From Prevotella sp. (GTDB lineage Bacteria > Bacteroidota > Bacteroidia > Bacteroidales > Bacteroidaceae): a stretch of 64,000 bases of DNA. The notes beneath the pieces were generated by a model. It worked only from the letters and a program-made list of their open reading frames with translations, did no database searches and was not told the origin of the DNA. The translations under genes and the position numbers were made by a program. The stretch covers positions 52,409-116,408 of the forward strand of contig JAFTFX010000008.1 of assembly GCA_017458225.1 (NCBI GenBank), given 5' to 3'. Shown in pieces: positions 1-8,769 of this stretch (positions are counted from its first letter, which is position 1; each line of letters starts with the position of its first letter).

Positions 1-1
1 A

Positions 2-631
2 CTCACCAGTGGCGGCACCAACGGCTATCTGGGCGATGACGGAAAGATTTACAACATCAACAACGAACTGGGCGGAGCACAGCTCATCGAGATTGACACA
101 AAGACCGGTCTGATGGTTCGTAACAGCAAGCAGGTTACCGACCCCAGCACAGGCGAGGTATACACTGAGTACACCTTCCCCCTTCCTGCCACGGGCTATT
201 GCTCACAGGTGCGCCGCCAGGCTGCCTGCTTTGCCAAGAGCAATCCAAACAAGATGTACTGGATTGGCTTCTACAACAGCGGAAAGGGTGTCAACAGCTA
301 TGGTTCGTGGACCACGCTCGACAACCGCGAGTGGCGCACCAACGGCCTGTACGACACTGCCCTCTACGAGATTGACGTGACCACTGGTGTCTGCACCCGT
401 GTAGCTAAAGTGCCCAACCGCTGCTCGTTCTCAGCCCTCTGGATTGACGGCGACGACTGCAGCGACGGTGCCGAAATCGACATCGACGGCATTGAGGAGA
501 TTCAGCAGACCGCGCTCCAGAACGGCAGCGCACAGGTCTACAACCTCAACGGCCAGCAGGTCAAGACACAGGGCCGCGGTCTCTATATCGTCAAGGAAGG
601 CGGTAAGACCCGCAAAGTGCTGAAGCACTAA
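2..631 (+). CDS. C-terminal part of a secreted surface protein (5' truncated by window edge)
   Basis: The reading frame is open from base 2, so the start codon lies outside the window; 209 residues are visible. No catalytic motif is seen. The last 30 residues (VYNLNGQQ, then GLYIVK, then GKTRKVLKH) match the tail shared by six other proteins here. That tail resembles the type A C-terminal sorting domain used by type IX secretion in Bacteroidota, so the protein is probably exported. The text before the tail (repeated Tyr-rich short motifs, 'IDTKTG', 'YEIDVTTGVC') suggests beta-propeller or beta-sandwich repeats. A 10-bp hairpin follows about 45 bp after the stop. The function is unknown. Confidence 0.7.
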   Translation, partial: LTSGGTNGYLGDDGKIYNINNELGGAQLIEIDTKTGLMVRNSKQVTDPSTGEVYTEYTFPLPATGYCSQVRRQAACFAKSNPNKMYWIGFYNSGKGVNSYGSWTTLDNREWRTNGLYDTALYEIDVTTGVCTRVAKVPNRCSFSALWIDGDDCSDGAEIDIDGIEEIQQTALQNGSAQVYNLNGQQVKTQGRGLYIVKEGGKTRKVLKH

Positions 632-674
632 AGCATACAGCAACCCCCTGTTACGAACCTGTAAAAAGAATTCG

Positions 675-708
675 TTTTGCCAAGGCCCCAAAAGGGTTCT
701 TGGCAAAA
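675..708. terminator. hairpin between the first two surface-protein genes
   Basis: TTTTGCCAAG (675-684) pairs perfectly with CTTGGCAAAA (699-708), and CCC/GGG pairs form inside the loop. No clear U tract follows on either strand. It may therefore be a weak terminator, an attenuator or an mRNA-stabilising stem rather than a canonical intrinsic terminator. Confidence 0.45.
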
Positions 709-757
709 TGCATTAAAAAAAGCACTACATTTCCTAAACACGAAACAAAGACAAAAC

Positions 758-3082
758 ATGAAATTCTATACAAAAACTATTCTTTTTTCATGCTTTGCAG
801 TCCTCGCTTTGACTGCAACGGCTGACAATGTTATAAAAGTAGCGCGTGTTCAGAAAACAACCACACAGAAAGCTCCTGCAGCCATGCAGTATCAGGCCAC
901 CGAAGGCCAGCTGAACCTGCCACGCACCATCCTTCGGGCAGCAGCCAACGGTCTGACCGCCGATTTCAGCGTCCAAGACTCTGCCGCCTATGTCACCGTG
1001 TGGAGCGAGAATTTCGACAGCGACGACCGCGATGCCAAGGGCAACCTGAAACTTACTGGCTGGACTCTCGACCAAGGTGAGGGCAGCGTGGTCACCTTCA
1101 CCAAAGAGAAAAAAGACTTCAACACCATCGACCCCAATGACGTGTACTCCCTGCATATCGACGGGCCTTATCAGGTATTCAAGCGCACAAAGGCATCGGC
1201 CACCAGCTCTGCCATCAGCGTGCCTAAAAACGGTCAGCTACATGCATACGTCCGCATGGCTCCCACCTGGAACGACTATGTGACACTGGCTGTGCAGATC
1301 TCTGCTGACGACTTCGCCACCACGACGGAGATATGGAACAGCAAGGAAGTGACTGAGGGCAGTGCCCGATGGATTCCCATCACGGCCGACCTCGCCGACT
1401 ATGCCGGCAAGCAGATCAAGATTCGCCTGTACTGGGGCCCTGGCATCAACGACACCTTCAACACTGGCGGCTATATGGGCGATTTCTATGTTGACGGTCT
1501 GACAGTCACTGGCGTCAGCACCGTCGACCAGGTGAACGTGAAGACGGGCGAAGAGATTCGCTTTGCCGACCTCACCACAGGTGGCACGCCCACCCGATGG
1601 GAGTGGTCGTTCCCCGGAGGAACGCCAGCTTCTTCAAACGAGCAGAACCCCGTTGTCTACTACACCGAGGGTGGCTCCTACGACGTGACGCTCAAGGTCA
1701 GCGACGGCACTGCCACAGCTGAGGTGACGAAGAAAGCCTTCGTCAGCGTGGAGGCACAGGCCCCCGAAGCCGGCGTGCTGTTCCCTGCCGACTTCCGCAC
1801 ATTGGCACAGCCCCGCATGCGCATGATTGCCCCGTTGGCTCCCGTGGAATACAAGGATGCCTCCACCGGCTATCCTACTGAGTTTACTTGGACAATGTAC
1901 ACGCCTTACGACCTGGCCAACAACACCGGATTTATGTTTGTTCCCGATACCGTCTTCACCACGAAAGACGTGACCTATCGCCACAACGCTCTCGATAAGT
2001 GCTATGTGCTGCACACGGCACAGAACTCGGAGGGCTACACCTTCGTTGACGACTCCGTACAGGTGCAGTTCCAAGGCATGGTGTCCAACTTCCAGCCAGC
2101 CGACAGCTATCAGACCAACTTCGTCGACGGCGACCTCACCCTGCCCGGTGCCAACAAAATGGGCATCACTGCCTGGGCTGAACGCATCTCGAAGCCTTCT
2201 GTTCCCGTGGTGCTCGAAGGCATGTACGTAGGCTTCACCAAGGCATCGGCAGAAGGACTGCTCGACCAGATCTCGTCAGTGACCTTCTCGCTCTACACCA
2301 GCGAGAACGGCCTGCCCGGCAAGCCCATTGAGATGCTTGACTCATGGATGATGAGCGAACTGAACTATGCCATGAACACCCAAAGCGGCATGGTGACCAT
2401 CGAACTGGGTCGCCGCATCATTATTGACCAAGAGGTGTTCCTCGTTATTGACGGCATACCCGAGAAGAACGATTCTCTGGAATGCGCCATCGGCATGGCT
2501 CCCATGCGCACCTATGGCAACACCGCCTTCATGCTGAACAAGGGCAAGTGGCGCCCCTTTACAGGCTACTTCCAGAAAGCTCCCGGCGGTCAGACCTCGT
2601 TGAGCGTATTCCCCTATTTCAACCACTCGGTGCTCATCCCAGCCAAGGTTGACGAGCGTGGCGGCATCACTATGGGCAACGACACCACGCTGGTACCTGC
2701 CGAGGCCAGCAAGGCCGACCTGCTTGTATTTGCCAACCAGGGTGTCTATAAATATCTGGGCAGCAATGCCGACTGGTGCCGCATTCTGGGCACACCGGGC
2801 GAATATACAGTCGACTCCGTCAGCGTTGAGTTCGATGCTCTGCCCGAGGGAATGGAGTGGCGCGATGCCATCGTCTCCGTGACCGACAGCGTGCAGACGC
2901 TGAACCTTGTGGTGCGCCAGTCGCGCAACATGCACACCGCCATCCGGACCATTCCTGCCGCAACGACCACTGTCACCGAGCGCTTCGACCTGCAAGGCCG
3001 TCGTCTGACCAACGGTCGCCAGCCTCGCGGCATCTATCTGGAACGCAAGAACGGACAAGTACGTAAAATCAAGAACCTATGA
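758..3082 (+). CDS. secreted PKD-domain surface protein with sorting tail
   Basis: 774 residues if started at 758, where MKFYTKTILFSCFAVLAL opens a clear signal peptide cleaved near ALTATA. The upstream in-frame ATG at 677 would place the signal peptide internally. A jelly-roll/MAM-like 'cleaved adhesin' segment occupies about residues 90-250 (SENFDSDD start). A PKD domain follows at about 255-330 (WEWSFPGG, then YTEGGSYDVTLKV). A long beta-rich region comes next, and the tail ends RFDLQGRRL...GIYLERKNGQVRKIKNL. No enzyme motif is visible; a surface adhesin or glycan-binding role is inferred. Its stop overlaps the next start (ATGA at 3079), so the two genes are translationally coupled. Confidence 0.8.
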   Translation: MKFYTKTILFSCFAVLALTATADNVIKVARVQKTTTQKAPAAMQYQATEGQLNLPRTILRAAANGLTADFSVQDSAAYVTVWSENFDSDDRDAKGNLKLTGWTLDQGEGSVVTFTKEKKDFNTIDPNDVYSLHIDGPYQVFKRTKASATSSAISVPKNGQLHAYVRMAPTWNDYVTLAVQISADDFATTTEIWNSKEVTEGSARWIPITADLADYAGKQIKIRLYWGPGINDTFNTGGYMGDFYVDGLTVTGVSTVDQVNVKTGEEIRFADLTTGGTPTRWEWSFPGGTPASSNEQNPVVYYTEGGSYDVTLKVSDGTATAEVTKKAFVSVEAQAPEAGVLFPADFRTLAQPRMRMIAPLAPVEYKDASTGYPTEFTWTMYTPYDLANNTGFMFVPDTVFTTKDVTYRHNALDKCYVLHTAQNSEGYTFVDDSVQVQFQGMVSNFQPADSYQTNFVDGDLTLPGANKMGITAWAERISKPSVPVVLEGMYVGFTKASAEGLLDQISSVTFSLYTSENGLPGKPIEMLDSWMMSELNYAMNTQSGMVTIELGRRIIIDQEVFLVIDGIPEKNDSLECAIGMAPMRTYGNTAFMLNKGKWRPFTGYFQKAPGGQTSLSVFPYFNHSVLIPAKVDERGGITMGNDTTLVPAEASKADLLVFANQGVYKYLGSNADWCRILGTPGEYTVDSVSVEFDALPEGMEWRDAIVSVTDSVQTLNLVVRQSRNMHTAIRTIPAATTTVTERFDLQGRRLTNGRQPRGIYLERKNGQVRKIKNL

Positions 3083-6000
3083 ATCCATTCCTTTTTCCAA
3101 AGAGCCAATGGCTCGTCATCACGCTCCTTGCTCTGCTTGCAGGGACAAGTCCCACATGGGCTGAAGAGTTGACCGTTTATGACGCTTCCAACACCAACAC
3201 AGAAGTTCCCGTGAACGGGTTCTACGGTGACAACTATCAGAAGTGCGAATTTGTGATTCCTGCCGAAGACCTGTCGGCCATGAACGGTGCGAACATCACG
3301 GCACTGAAGTTCTATACAAACTGGGACAAGGAACTGACCAGTACGTTCCAAGTCTACATGAAAGAAGTGGAAGCTACTGCATTAACAGCCTTCACTGGTG
3401 CAGAGGATGCCACAACCGTGTATACAGGAACTATCACGGCAGCCAAAAACGAGATTGCCATTGCTTTCGCCAATGAATACAACTACAAAGGCGGTAACCT
3501 GCTGATAGGATTTTTCTCGACGACCAAGGGCAACTATGCCAACTCGTCAAACTCTGCTTTCAAGGGCAAGAATGTTGATCAGGCTGCAGCCTTTTGCGGA
3601 CATAACGGTTCTTCGGTCGACGCGATAGTTGGCAGCAGCAAGTACTTCATCCCCAAGACTACTTTTACATACGAGATTCCCGTCGTAGGTCCCGGCTTTA
3701 AGGTCGTTGACTACGACAATGGCGACACTTTCACGTTCGGCTTGACGAATGCCGGCACCAAGAAGGCCCTCAAAGTCAAGAATCCCGGTACCGAGAGTGT
3801 TACCGTCAACATCGCCACTACGGGTGGCTTTGCAGCAGCCTCGACAATCACGCTCGCTGCGAAGGAAGAGAAGGATGTGGAAATCACCGCTCCTTCAGCT
3901 ACTGCCAACGGCACCATCACGTTCACGCCGACTGCAACGGGTGTGCAGGCAGTAACGCTCCGCCTGAGCTGTTCCATCAAGAATCCTGCCAAAATGTTCG
4001 TCGACTTCAGTGAGAACGACCTGCCCGAAGGCTGGAAGACCGTCGGTATGGGCAGCTATACCACAGGTTCCTATGCATCCAGCTATGTATGGGATTTCTC
4101 CAAAGGCTATGCATGGTACAAGAGCTCAGGATCGAATGCTTCTTATGCCGGTTCCTACTACCACTCACTGGTCTCTCCGCTCATCAAGTTTGCTGAGGGC
4201 GAAAAACTTCTGTTCAAAGTGAAGAAAGAGCTCCAGTATTCCTCTTATGTCAGTTATCTCCGCGTGGACTATTCTGCCGACGGCACCACTTGGGCAGCAG
4301 CCGATGGCGGCACCTTCAATGATGCCGACCTGTCAGAAGACTGGAGCGAGAAGGAAATCAGCGTTCCTGCCACCACCAAGCAGATACGCTTTGTGGCAGC
4401 CGGTGTGGGCATCGACGACATCTATGGCGGCGAAGAGTCAACGGCTCCGGTCATGAAGGTCACGGCAGAGGACTTCTCGTTTGGCATGATCAATGCCGTT
4501 GCCACCACCACGTTCACCATACAGAACAAAGGCAAGTCGACCCTGACTGGCGTAAATGTGCAGTCGAGCGATGCCAATTTCACCATTGAGGGCATTCCTG
4601 CATCGGTAGGCGTTGGCGAGACAGCCACTGTCACCGTGAAGATGTCGGCAGCCAATATCGGCACTCACGAGGCCACCATCACCATAACGGCTCCTGAGCA
4701 GGAGACCGCCACCTTCCAGGTCAGCGGCTACGTGATGGACAACACACTGTTCACCGAGACCTTCGACAGCAACACCACGCCCGACGGCTGGGAAAACACC
4801 GGTTGGACATTTGCCAACGGCGAGGCCTCTGGCGTTTGGAAAAGTCCCAAGTATCAGCTGACCACGCCTACACTGACCGTTGCTGCAGGCGAGAAGATGG
4901 TTATCGAGGCCATGAAGACGACGTACAGGGGCTCTTGCGCCATGGACATCTACGTATCAAAGGACGGCGGTGATTTCACCAAACACCAGACCATCGACAG
5001 CGACGATCTCTCTGAAACTGCTTACAAGCTGTTCTACATCGAAGGACTTGAAGCCGGCAGCTACCAGATTCGTTTCGATGCCAACGACAACAAGATTACG
5101 GCCGTCAACGGATTCCACCGTAACACAAATGCGCCGAAGATGGAGCTCGTCTCTACCCAAGCCGCCGCATTCGGCAAGGTGGCCGCTACTCCTGACCCCA
5201 AGACCTACACGGTGAAGAACACGGGTACAGGCACGCTGACCGTCAATATCGCATCAGACAATGCAGCCTTCACCGTTGCGCCCGCACAGCTGAACATCAA
5301 CGGTGGTGAGAGCGCCAACTTCACCGTCTCATTCAACTACGCCACGGGCAACTACGGCCACTTTGCCGGCAACATCACCGTTACGCCCACCTACAACGAG
5401 GCGCTTGCCGTCACCATCGCTGCCACGGCCAAAGCCATCGACCCCAACGCCTGGGACGAGGACTTCGAGGAAGGCACACTGCCCCAAGGATGGACAGCAG
5501 ACGGGTTCAGTGTTGGAAAATATACAGGATGGGGCACATTCACCAATAGCACCTATTATGCCTTCGGTTCCGCAAAAGGCTCAACTTTGATTACTCCGCG
5601 TCTTGAAGCCAAGACCGGCGACGTGCTGACATGGGAAGCCGACATCGACTACTCTGACGAAGGCATTAAGGTAGAATACTCTGATGACGATAAGGCTACA
5701 TGGAAAATACTCGATATTGAAGGATTGACTAAGAGCACAAATTCCGGGAAGGAAAACTTCTATCTCCCTGGTGACAATGGCTATTCTGCCGGTGCTGCAT
5801 TGCAAATGTCGTTCACGGCTCCTGCCGATGGCTATTACTACCTGCGCTTCACCTCTTCTTATAATAGAGAAGGCCTTGACAACTTCAATGGCTTCAAGCT
5901 GGCCCTGAAGGAGCATGATGCTGCCATTACAGCTCAGGAAATCCGTGAGACCTTCACGCAGTATACCAACCATCAAGTCAGCGTCACCGTGAAAGAACTG

Positions 6001-6882
6001 GTAGGCAAGAGCGAGACGCTGACTGCCCGTTTCTTCATTGGCAACACGCAGTATGGCGAGGCAGTCACCGAGACCGTTCCTGCCGGTGGTGAGAAAGTGT
6101 TCAATATCGTTGTTCGCCTGAACGAGGTCGTCAGTGGCGATGCCTACTTTGTGGTGTCCAACGAGCATATCAACCTCGTGAGCGACAAGGTGGCTGTCAC
6201 CACCAAGGCCGCCATCGTGCTCGATGAGGACATCGCTCTCGACGAGATGCCTTCGGGCTATCAGGACAAGGCTGTTGTCAAGTACACGGCACAACAGGGC
6301 TGGAACACAATCTGTATGCCCTTCGCCCTGGACGACACCGACATGAAGGCACTCTTTGGCGAGGGATACAAATCTTATGAGTTCAAGGCCTACAACAGCA
6401 GCACCGGCGAGATCAAGTTCGTTGAGGCCGACCGCCGCTACGCCGGCTACCCCTGCATTGTGTACTGCCAGAACGTTCCTGCCATTGCGGCCCCCGGCTA
6501 TATCGTGACCTACGTTAACTTCTCGTCTACAGCGAAGGACGACAGCTATAGCGGCGTTACGTTCCAGGGCTCGTTTGCCCCGATGGGTGCAGGCTCGCTC
6601 GCCGGCAAGTATCTGGTGAAGAACGAACAGGAAGTGACTCCCGGCAATGCCGAAACGCAGCAGAAGGGCTATCGCGCCTACTTTGAACTGCCCGACGATG
6701 CCGCCGTCTATCTGGCCCTCTACAACAGCGACGGCACCATCACTCACATCAATGCCGCAGAGTTCAACCAGCAGCAGCGCACCACCGTCTACAACCTGCA
6801 AGGCCAGCAGACCAGCGGCAAAACTCGCGGTCTGAACATCATCAAGCAAGGCAACAGCGTCCGCAAGGTCATTGTTCGCTAA
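3079..6882 (+). CDS. large modular surface protein, choice-of-anchor/MAM repeats (paralogue A)
   Basis: 1267 residues with a signal peptide (MNPFLFPKSQWLVITLLALL, cleaved after TWA). A beta-sandwich of about 170 residues comes first. Next are alternating choice-of-anchor D/Hydin-like Ig modules (FTIQNKGKSTLTGV and TYTVKNTGTGTLTV type) and MAM/cleaved-adhesin modules (DFSENDLPEGW, TFDSNTTPDGW, DFEEGTLPQGW). A CARDB-like segment, a domain starting KYTAQQGWNTICMPF, and the sorting-like tail VYNLQGQQ...VRKVIVR close the protein. The module order and wording match the proteins at 8770 and 15041, so the three are paralogues. It is coupled to the upstream gene by an ATGA overlap. Expected on the cell surface; ligand unknown. 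Confidence 0.8.
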   Translation: MNPFLFPKSQWLVITLLALLAGTSPTWAEELTVYDASNTNTEVPVNGFYGDNYQKCEFVIPAEDLSAMNGANITALKFYTNWDKELTSTFQVYMKEVEATALTAFTGAEDATTVYTGTITAAKNEIAIAFANEYNYKGGNLLIGFFSTTKGNYANSSNSAFKGKNVDQAAAFCGHNGSSVDAIVGSSKYFIPKTTFTYEIPVVGPGFKVVDYDNGDTFTFGLTNAGTKKALKVKNPGTESVTVNIATTGGFAAASTITLAAKEEKDVEITAPSATANGTITFTPTATGVQAVTLRLSCSIKNPAKMFVDFSENDLPEGWKTVGMGSYTTGSYASSYVWDFSKGYAWYKSSGSNASYAGSYYHSLVSPLIKFAEGEKLLFKVKKELQYSSYVSYLRVDYSADGTTWAAADGGTFNDADLSEDWSEKEISVPATTKQIRFVAAGVGIDDIYGGEESTAPVMKVTAEDFSFGMINAVATTTFTIQNKGKSTLTGVNVQSSDANFTIEGIPASVGVGETATVTVKMSAANIGTHEATITITAPEQETATFQVSGYVMDNTLFTETFDSNTTPDGWENTGWTFANGEASGVWKSPKYQLTTPTLTVAAGEKMVIEAMKTTYRGSCAMDIYVSKDGGDFTKHQTIDSDDLSETAYKLFYIEGLEAGSYQIRFDANDNKITAVNGFHRNTNAPKMELVSTQAAAFGKVAATPDPKTYTVKNTGTGTLTVNIASDNAAFTVAPAQLNINGGESANFTVSFNYATGNYGHFAGNITVTPTYNEALAVTIAATAKAIDPNAWDEDFEEGTLPQGWTADGFSVGKYTGWGTFTNSTYYAFGSAKGSTLITPRLEAKTGDVLTWEADIDYSDEGIKVEYSDDDKATWKILDIEGLTKSTNSGKENFYLPGDNGYSAGAALQMSFTAPADGYYYLRFTSSYNREGLDNFNGFKLALKEHDAAITAQEIRETFTQYTNHQVSVTVKELVGKSETLTARFFIGNTQYGEAVTETVPAGGEKVFNIVVRLNEVVSGDAYFVVSNEHINLVSDKVAVTTKAAIVLDEDIALDEMPSGYQDKAVVKYTAQQGWNTICMPFALDDTDMKALFGEGYKSYEFKAYNSSTGEIKFVEADRRYAGYPCIVYCQNVPAIAAPGYIVTYVNFSSTAKDDSYSGVTFQGSFAPMGAGSLAGKYLVKNEQEVTPGNAETQQKGYRAYFELPDDAAVYLALYNSDGTITHINAAEFNQQQRTTVYNLQGQQTSGKTRGLNIIKQGNSVRKVIVR

Positions 6883-6895
6883 ACTTTTTCGCAAT

Positions 6896-6983
6896 TTTGC
6901 ATACACTGCTGTCACTCCACTGCAATCGTCTGATACACAAGATATTAGTACGGCGTTTGTAGAGTGACAGCAGTGTATGCAAA
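6896..6983. repeat. 22-bp perfect inverted repeat with 44-nt spacer
   Basis: The arm 6896-6917 is the exact reverse complement of 6962-6983 (core CATACACTGCTGTCACT). It lies just after the stop codon of the preceding gene. The related motif AGTGACAGCAGTGACAGCA occurs at about 37307-37325, next to the second 22-bp repeat array. The spacer is too long for a normal intrinsic terminator. It may be a small mobile or regulatory palindrome. Confidence 0.7.
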
Positions 6984-7046
6984 TTTCATAAAAACAAAAA
7001 CCGCCATATTTCGTTGCGTCAAGAGCCGTTAGATGTTTTTGCAGTT

Positions 7047-7178
7047 TGCGTCACTTCCTGCTCTGGTTTGCATCACTTTCTGCTCTGGTTAACGTCAAGT
7101 CTCGCTCTGGTTAACGTCAAATCTCGCTCTAGTTAATATCAGATTACAGCGAGAACAGACGCTAACTACAGCAAGATT
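7047..7178. repeat. 22-bp-period degenerate repeat array A
   Basis: Units begin at 7047, 7069, 7091, 7113, 7135 and 7157. The first four are variants of CGTCAnnTCnCGCTCTGGTT. The last two carry the inverted form (ACAGCGAGAAC, ACAGCAAGATT). The period is exactly 22 bp and no unique spacers are present, so this is not CRISPR. The same family occurs at 37125 and 62238. The 476-bp gap 6883-7358 otherwise holds the inverted repeat, A/T-rich DNA and the promoter for the next operon. Confidence 0.75.
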
Positions 7179-7299
7179 CAATACGGATAAAACATTCTGT
7201 TTTTGTCATTTTTTGTTGACAATTTTATCAAAAAGTCAATAATTTGCTTATAAAAATGACATTTTTTCTCATTTTTATCGTTATTTCGTTTTTTTTTGT

Positions 7300-7307
7300 T
7301 ATTTTTG
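7300..7307 (+). promoter_or_regulatory. candidate -7 box for the toxin-antitoxin operon
   Basis: TATTTTTG fits TAnnTTTG and lies 51 bp before the antitoxin ATG. No convincing TTTG is spaced 19-21 bp upstream; that stretch is a T-rich run. Confidence 0.45.
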
Positions 7308-7358
7308 CCCGATAAAACAAAAAAAAGAAATACTGACAAAATTATAATAAGCTGCTTT

Positions 7359-7679
7359 ATGGAAACGACAAAGAGCACCATGGCAAACGAACCAGCACTG
7401 ATGACTTACGGGATGAGCACAGAGCTGAAAGACAGTGGTTTGCTACTACAAATCAACAGATTGAGTCATGAAGACAAAAAGTGTCTCATTCGCTACATCT
7501 ATGATACGGAAAAGACAGATAGTGAAGAAATAGATTTCATTGAGAGTAATCCACCTTACACTATGGAAGAACTTAACGCCCGTATTGACGAGGCAGAAGA
7601 AGAGATGGAACGCGGAGAGGGCAAAACTTTTGAGAGCATGATGTCAGAGATGAACAAAAATTTGTTATGGCTCAAGTAA
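7359..7679 (+). CDS. antitoxin of a RelE/ParE-type toxin-antitoxin pair
   Basis: 106 residues from METTKSTMANEP, chosen over the ATG at 7296 because 7296 overlaps the promoter box. The protein is small and very acidic near its C-terminus (RIDEAEEEMERGEGKTFESM), a pattern typical of antitoxins that wrap around a RelE-like toxin. The N-terminal half (LKDSGLLLQINRLSHEDKKCLIRYIYD) is probably the DNA-binding or dimerising part. Its 3' end overlaps the toxin start by 13 bp, which indicates translational coupling. The assignment rests on context and composition rather than a recognised fold. Confidence 0.7.
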   Translation: METTKSTMANEPALMTYGMSTELKDSGLLLQINRLSHEDKKCLIRYIYDTEKTDSEEIDFIESNPPYTMEELNARIDEAEEEMERGEGKTFESMMSEMNKNLLWLK

Positions 7680-8053
7680 TCTGGCAGAAAAGAGCAGAAA
7701 AAGAACTTTACAAATTACTTGTTAATGGGTTCTTGGAATTTGGTGAGACTACTGCCAACCGTTTTACAGAACAAGTTAGACTGCTTAACGGAGAGTTGCA
7801 GAAATTTCCAGAAATCGGCTACCCAGAGCCACTGCTAAGGGAAAGAAACAAATTATATCGCTCAGTACATATCCAAAAGCGTTTTAAACTGATTTACTAT
7901 TTTTCTCCATCAACAGATACGGTACACGTTGCAGATATTTGGGACACGAAACGTTCTCCCGAAATATTGCAAAAAAGGAATCGGATAAATCGACAATCTT
8001 TTATAGAAAAGATAATTTATATTCAATATTTAGTTCTAAACAAAATGGGATAA
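7667..8053 (+). CDS. RelE/ParE-family toxin
   Basis: 128 residues. VIWQKRAEKELYKLL, the helix GETTANRFTEQVRLL, FPEIGYPEP, then YRSVHIQKRFKLIYYF and VHVADIWDTKRSP follow the ParE/RelE plasmid-stabilisation fold in order. Such proteins act as ribosome-dependent mRNA interferases or gyrase inhibitors; which activity applies cannot be told here. The family usually ends near DTRxxP at about 100 residues. The extra 25 residues (QKRNRINRQSFIEKII...) look like read-through into former non-coding DNA, so the end may have eroded. It partners the antitoxin it overlaps. Confidence 0.75.
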   Translation: MAQVIWQKRAEKELYKLLVNGFLEFGETTANRFTEQVRLLNGELQKFPEIGYPEPLLRERNKLYRSVHIQKRFKLIYYFSPSTDTVHVADIWDTKRSPEILQKRNRINRQSFIEKIIYIQYLVLNKMG

Positions 8054-8055
8054 AA

Positions 8056-8238
8056 ATGAGCAATATCATCAAATTCGAAGATATAAGCGACAAGAGCATA
8101 CGACTCAGAGGCAAGGATGTGATTCTTGACTTTGAGGTGGTTGCATTGCATGGCATCCAGACTAAGGAAGTCAATCAAGCAGTAAAAAATAATCCCAGAA
8201 AGTTTCCCAAAAGCTATGTTTTAGCGATGCAAAGGTAG
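8056..8238 (+). pseudogene. truncated ORF6N-domain protein
   Basis: 60 residues (MSNIIKFEDISDKSIRLRGK, then VILDFEVVALHGIQTKEVNQ, then FPKSYVLAMQR, stop). This matches the N-terminus of ORF6N/KilA-N type DNA-binding proteins, which carry an 'I..RG..VILDFDLAELYGV.TK.LN..VKRN..RFP' signature and normally continue for at least another 80 residues. The reading frame stops just after the domain core, so this is a remnant, though a minimal domain could still be expressed. It sits 2 bp after the toxin stop. Confidence 0.7.
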
Positions 8239-8272
8239 GAATAATAATAACATTCAAACAAATAAAAAAAAT

Positions 8273-8503
8273 ATGCAGACAACAACAATTCACATCCCTG
8301 TGCAGATACCTGCTCAATACAATAATGTGGAGCAGTTGAAAGAGCAATTAATAAACTATGCCAGTTCTGTTATTATGAACTCTTTGAAGCAAAAGTCTCA
8401 AAAGAAGTCTTATGCCGTTGATGCTTTGTGTGGTGCCATACCGCGTGAGAAAATCGCTGGTGAATATTTAGAAGAGTATCTGCAAGAGAAATATGGAATA
8501 TAA
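8273..8503 (+). CDS. small antitoxin-like protein upstream of a broken PIN gene
   Basis: 76 residues (MQTTTIHIPVQIPAQYNNVE...). The N-terminal beta strand followed by helices, and the acidic amphipathic C-terminus (GEYLEEYLQEKYGI), fit a VapB-like antitoxin. The 11-bp overlap with a downstream PIN-domain gene is the usual vapBC arrangement. The toxin is broken, so this may be an orphan antitoxin. The family name is not recognised with certainty. Confidence 0.6.
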   Translation: MQTTTIHIPVQIPAQYNNVEQLKEQLINYASSVIMNSLKQKSQKKSYAVDALCGAIPREKIAGEYLEEYLQEKYGI

Positions 8504-8758
8504 GCGTAAACCTATGAGAGTATTTCTTGACACAAATATCTTTATGGAATTTTTCGAGCAACGAAGTCAGTGTGAGAATCTTTTACAGATATTGAAGACA
8601 GCTACCAATATCAGTGCGCCTTGTACAACGGATGCTCGCAGTTTGTTACCATTAATATCAAAGATTTCGAGAAAGCAAACCAGATGGCAACAGAAATACT
8701 TACTCCAGGACAGTTCGTGGAAAAATATATTCAGAACAATAATAACAATATTAACTAA
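8493..8758 (+). pseudogene. PIN-domain (VapC-like) toxin with internal deletion and frameshift
   Basis: The frame starts MEYKRKPMRVFLDTNIFMEF, a PIN N-terminus with the first catalytic Asp in LDTNI, and runs to CENLLQIL near 8594. The natural C-terminus continues there in the +2 frame: EDSYQYQCALYNGCSQFVTI, then NIKDFEKAN, then ILTPGQFVEKYI, ending at TAA 8756-8758. The C-terminal metal-binding part is thus joined directly to the N-terminus. About half of a normal ~135-residue PIN domain is missing and the frame is lost. In the original frame translation runs on to 8801 as nonsense, so the toxin is inactive. Confidence 0.8.
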
Positions 8759-8769
8759 ACAAAATGCTT

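Noticed and set aside
5581-6915. 444-residue open frame on the minus strand
   Set aside because: It lies entirely antisense to the 3079 surface gene and reads as composition-driven Val/Ala/Gly-rich text with no motif.
6896-6983. Rho-independent terminator
   Set aside because: The 44-nt spacer is too long and no U tract follows the right arm.
7047-7178. Possible CRISPR array (also 37125-37262 and 62238-62369)
   Set aside because: Units are contiguous 22-mers that all resemble each other; there are no constant repeats separated by unique spacers and no cas genes.
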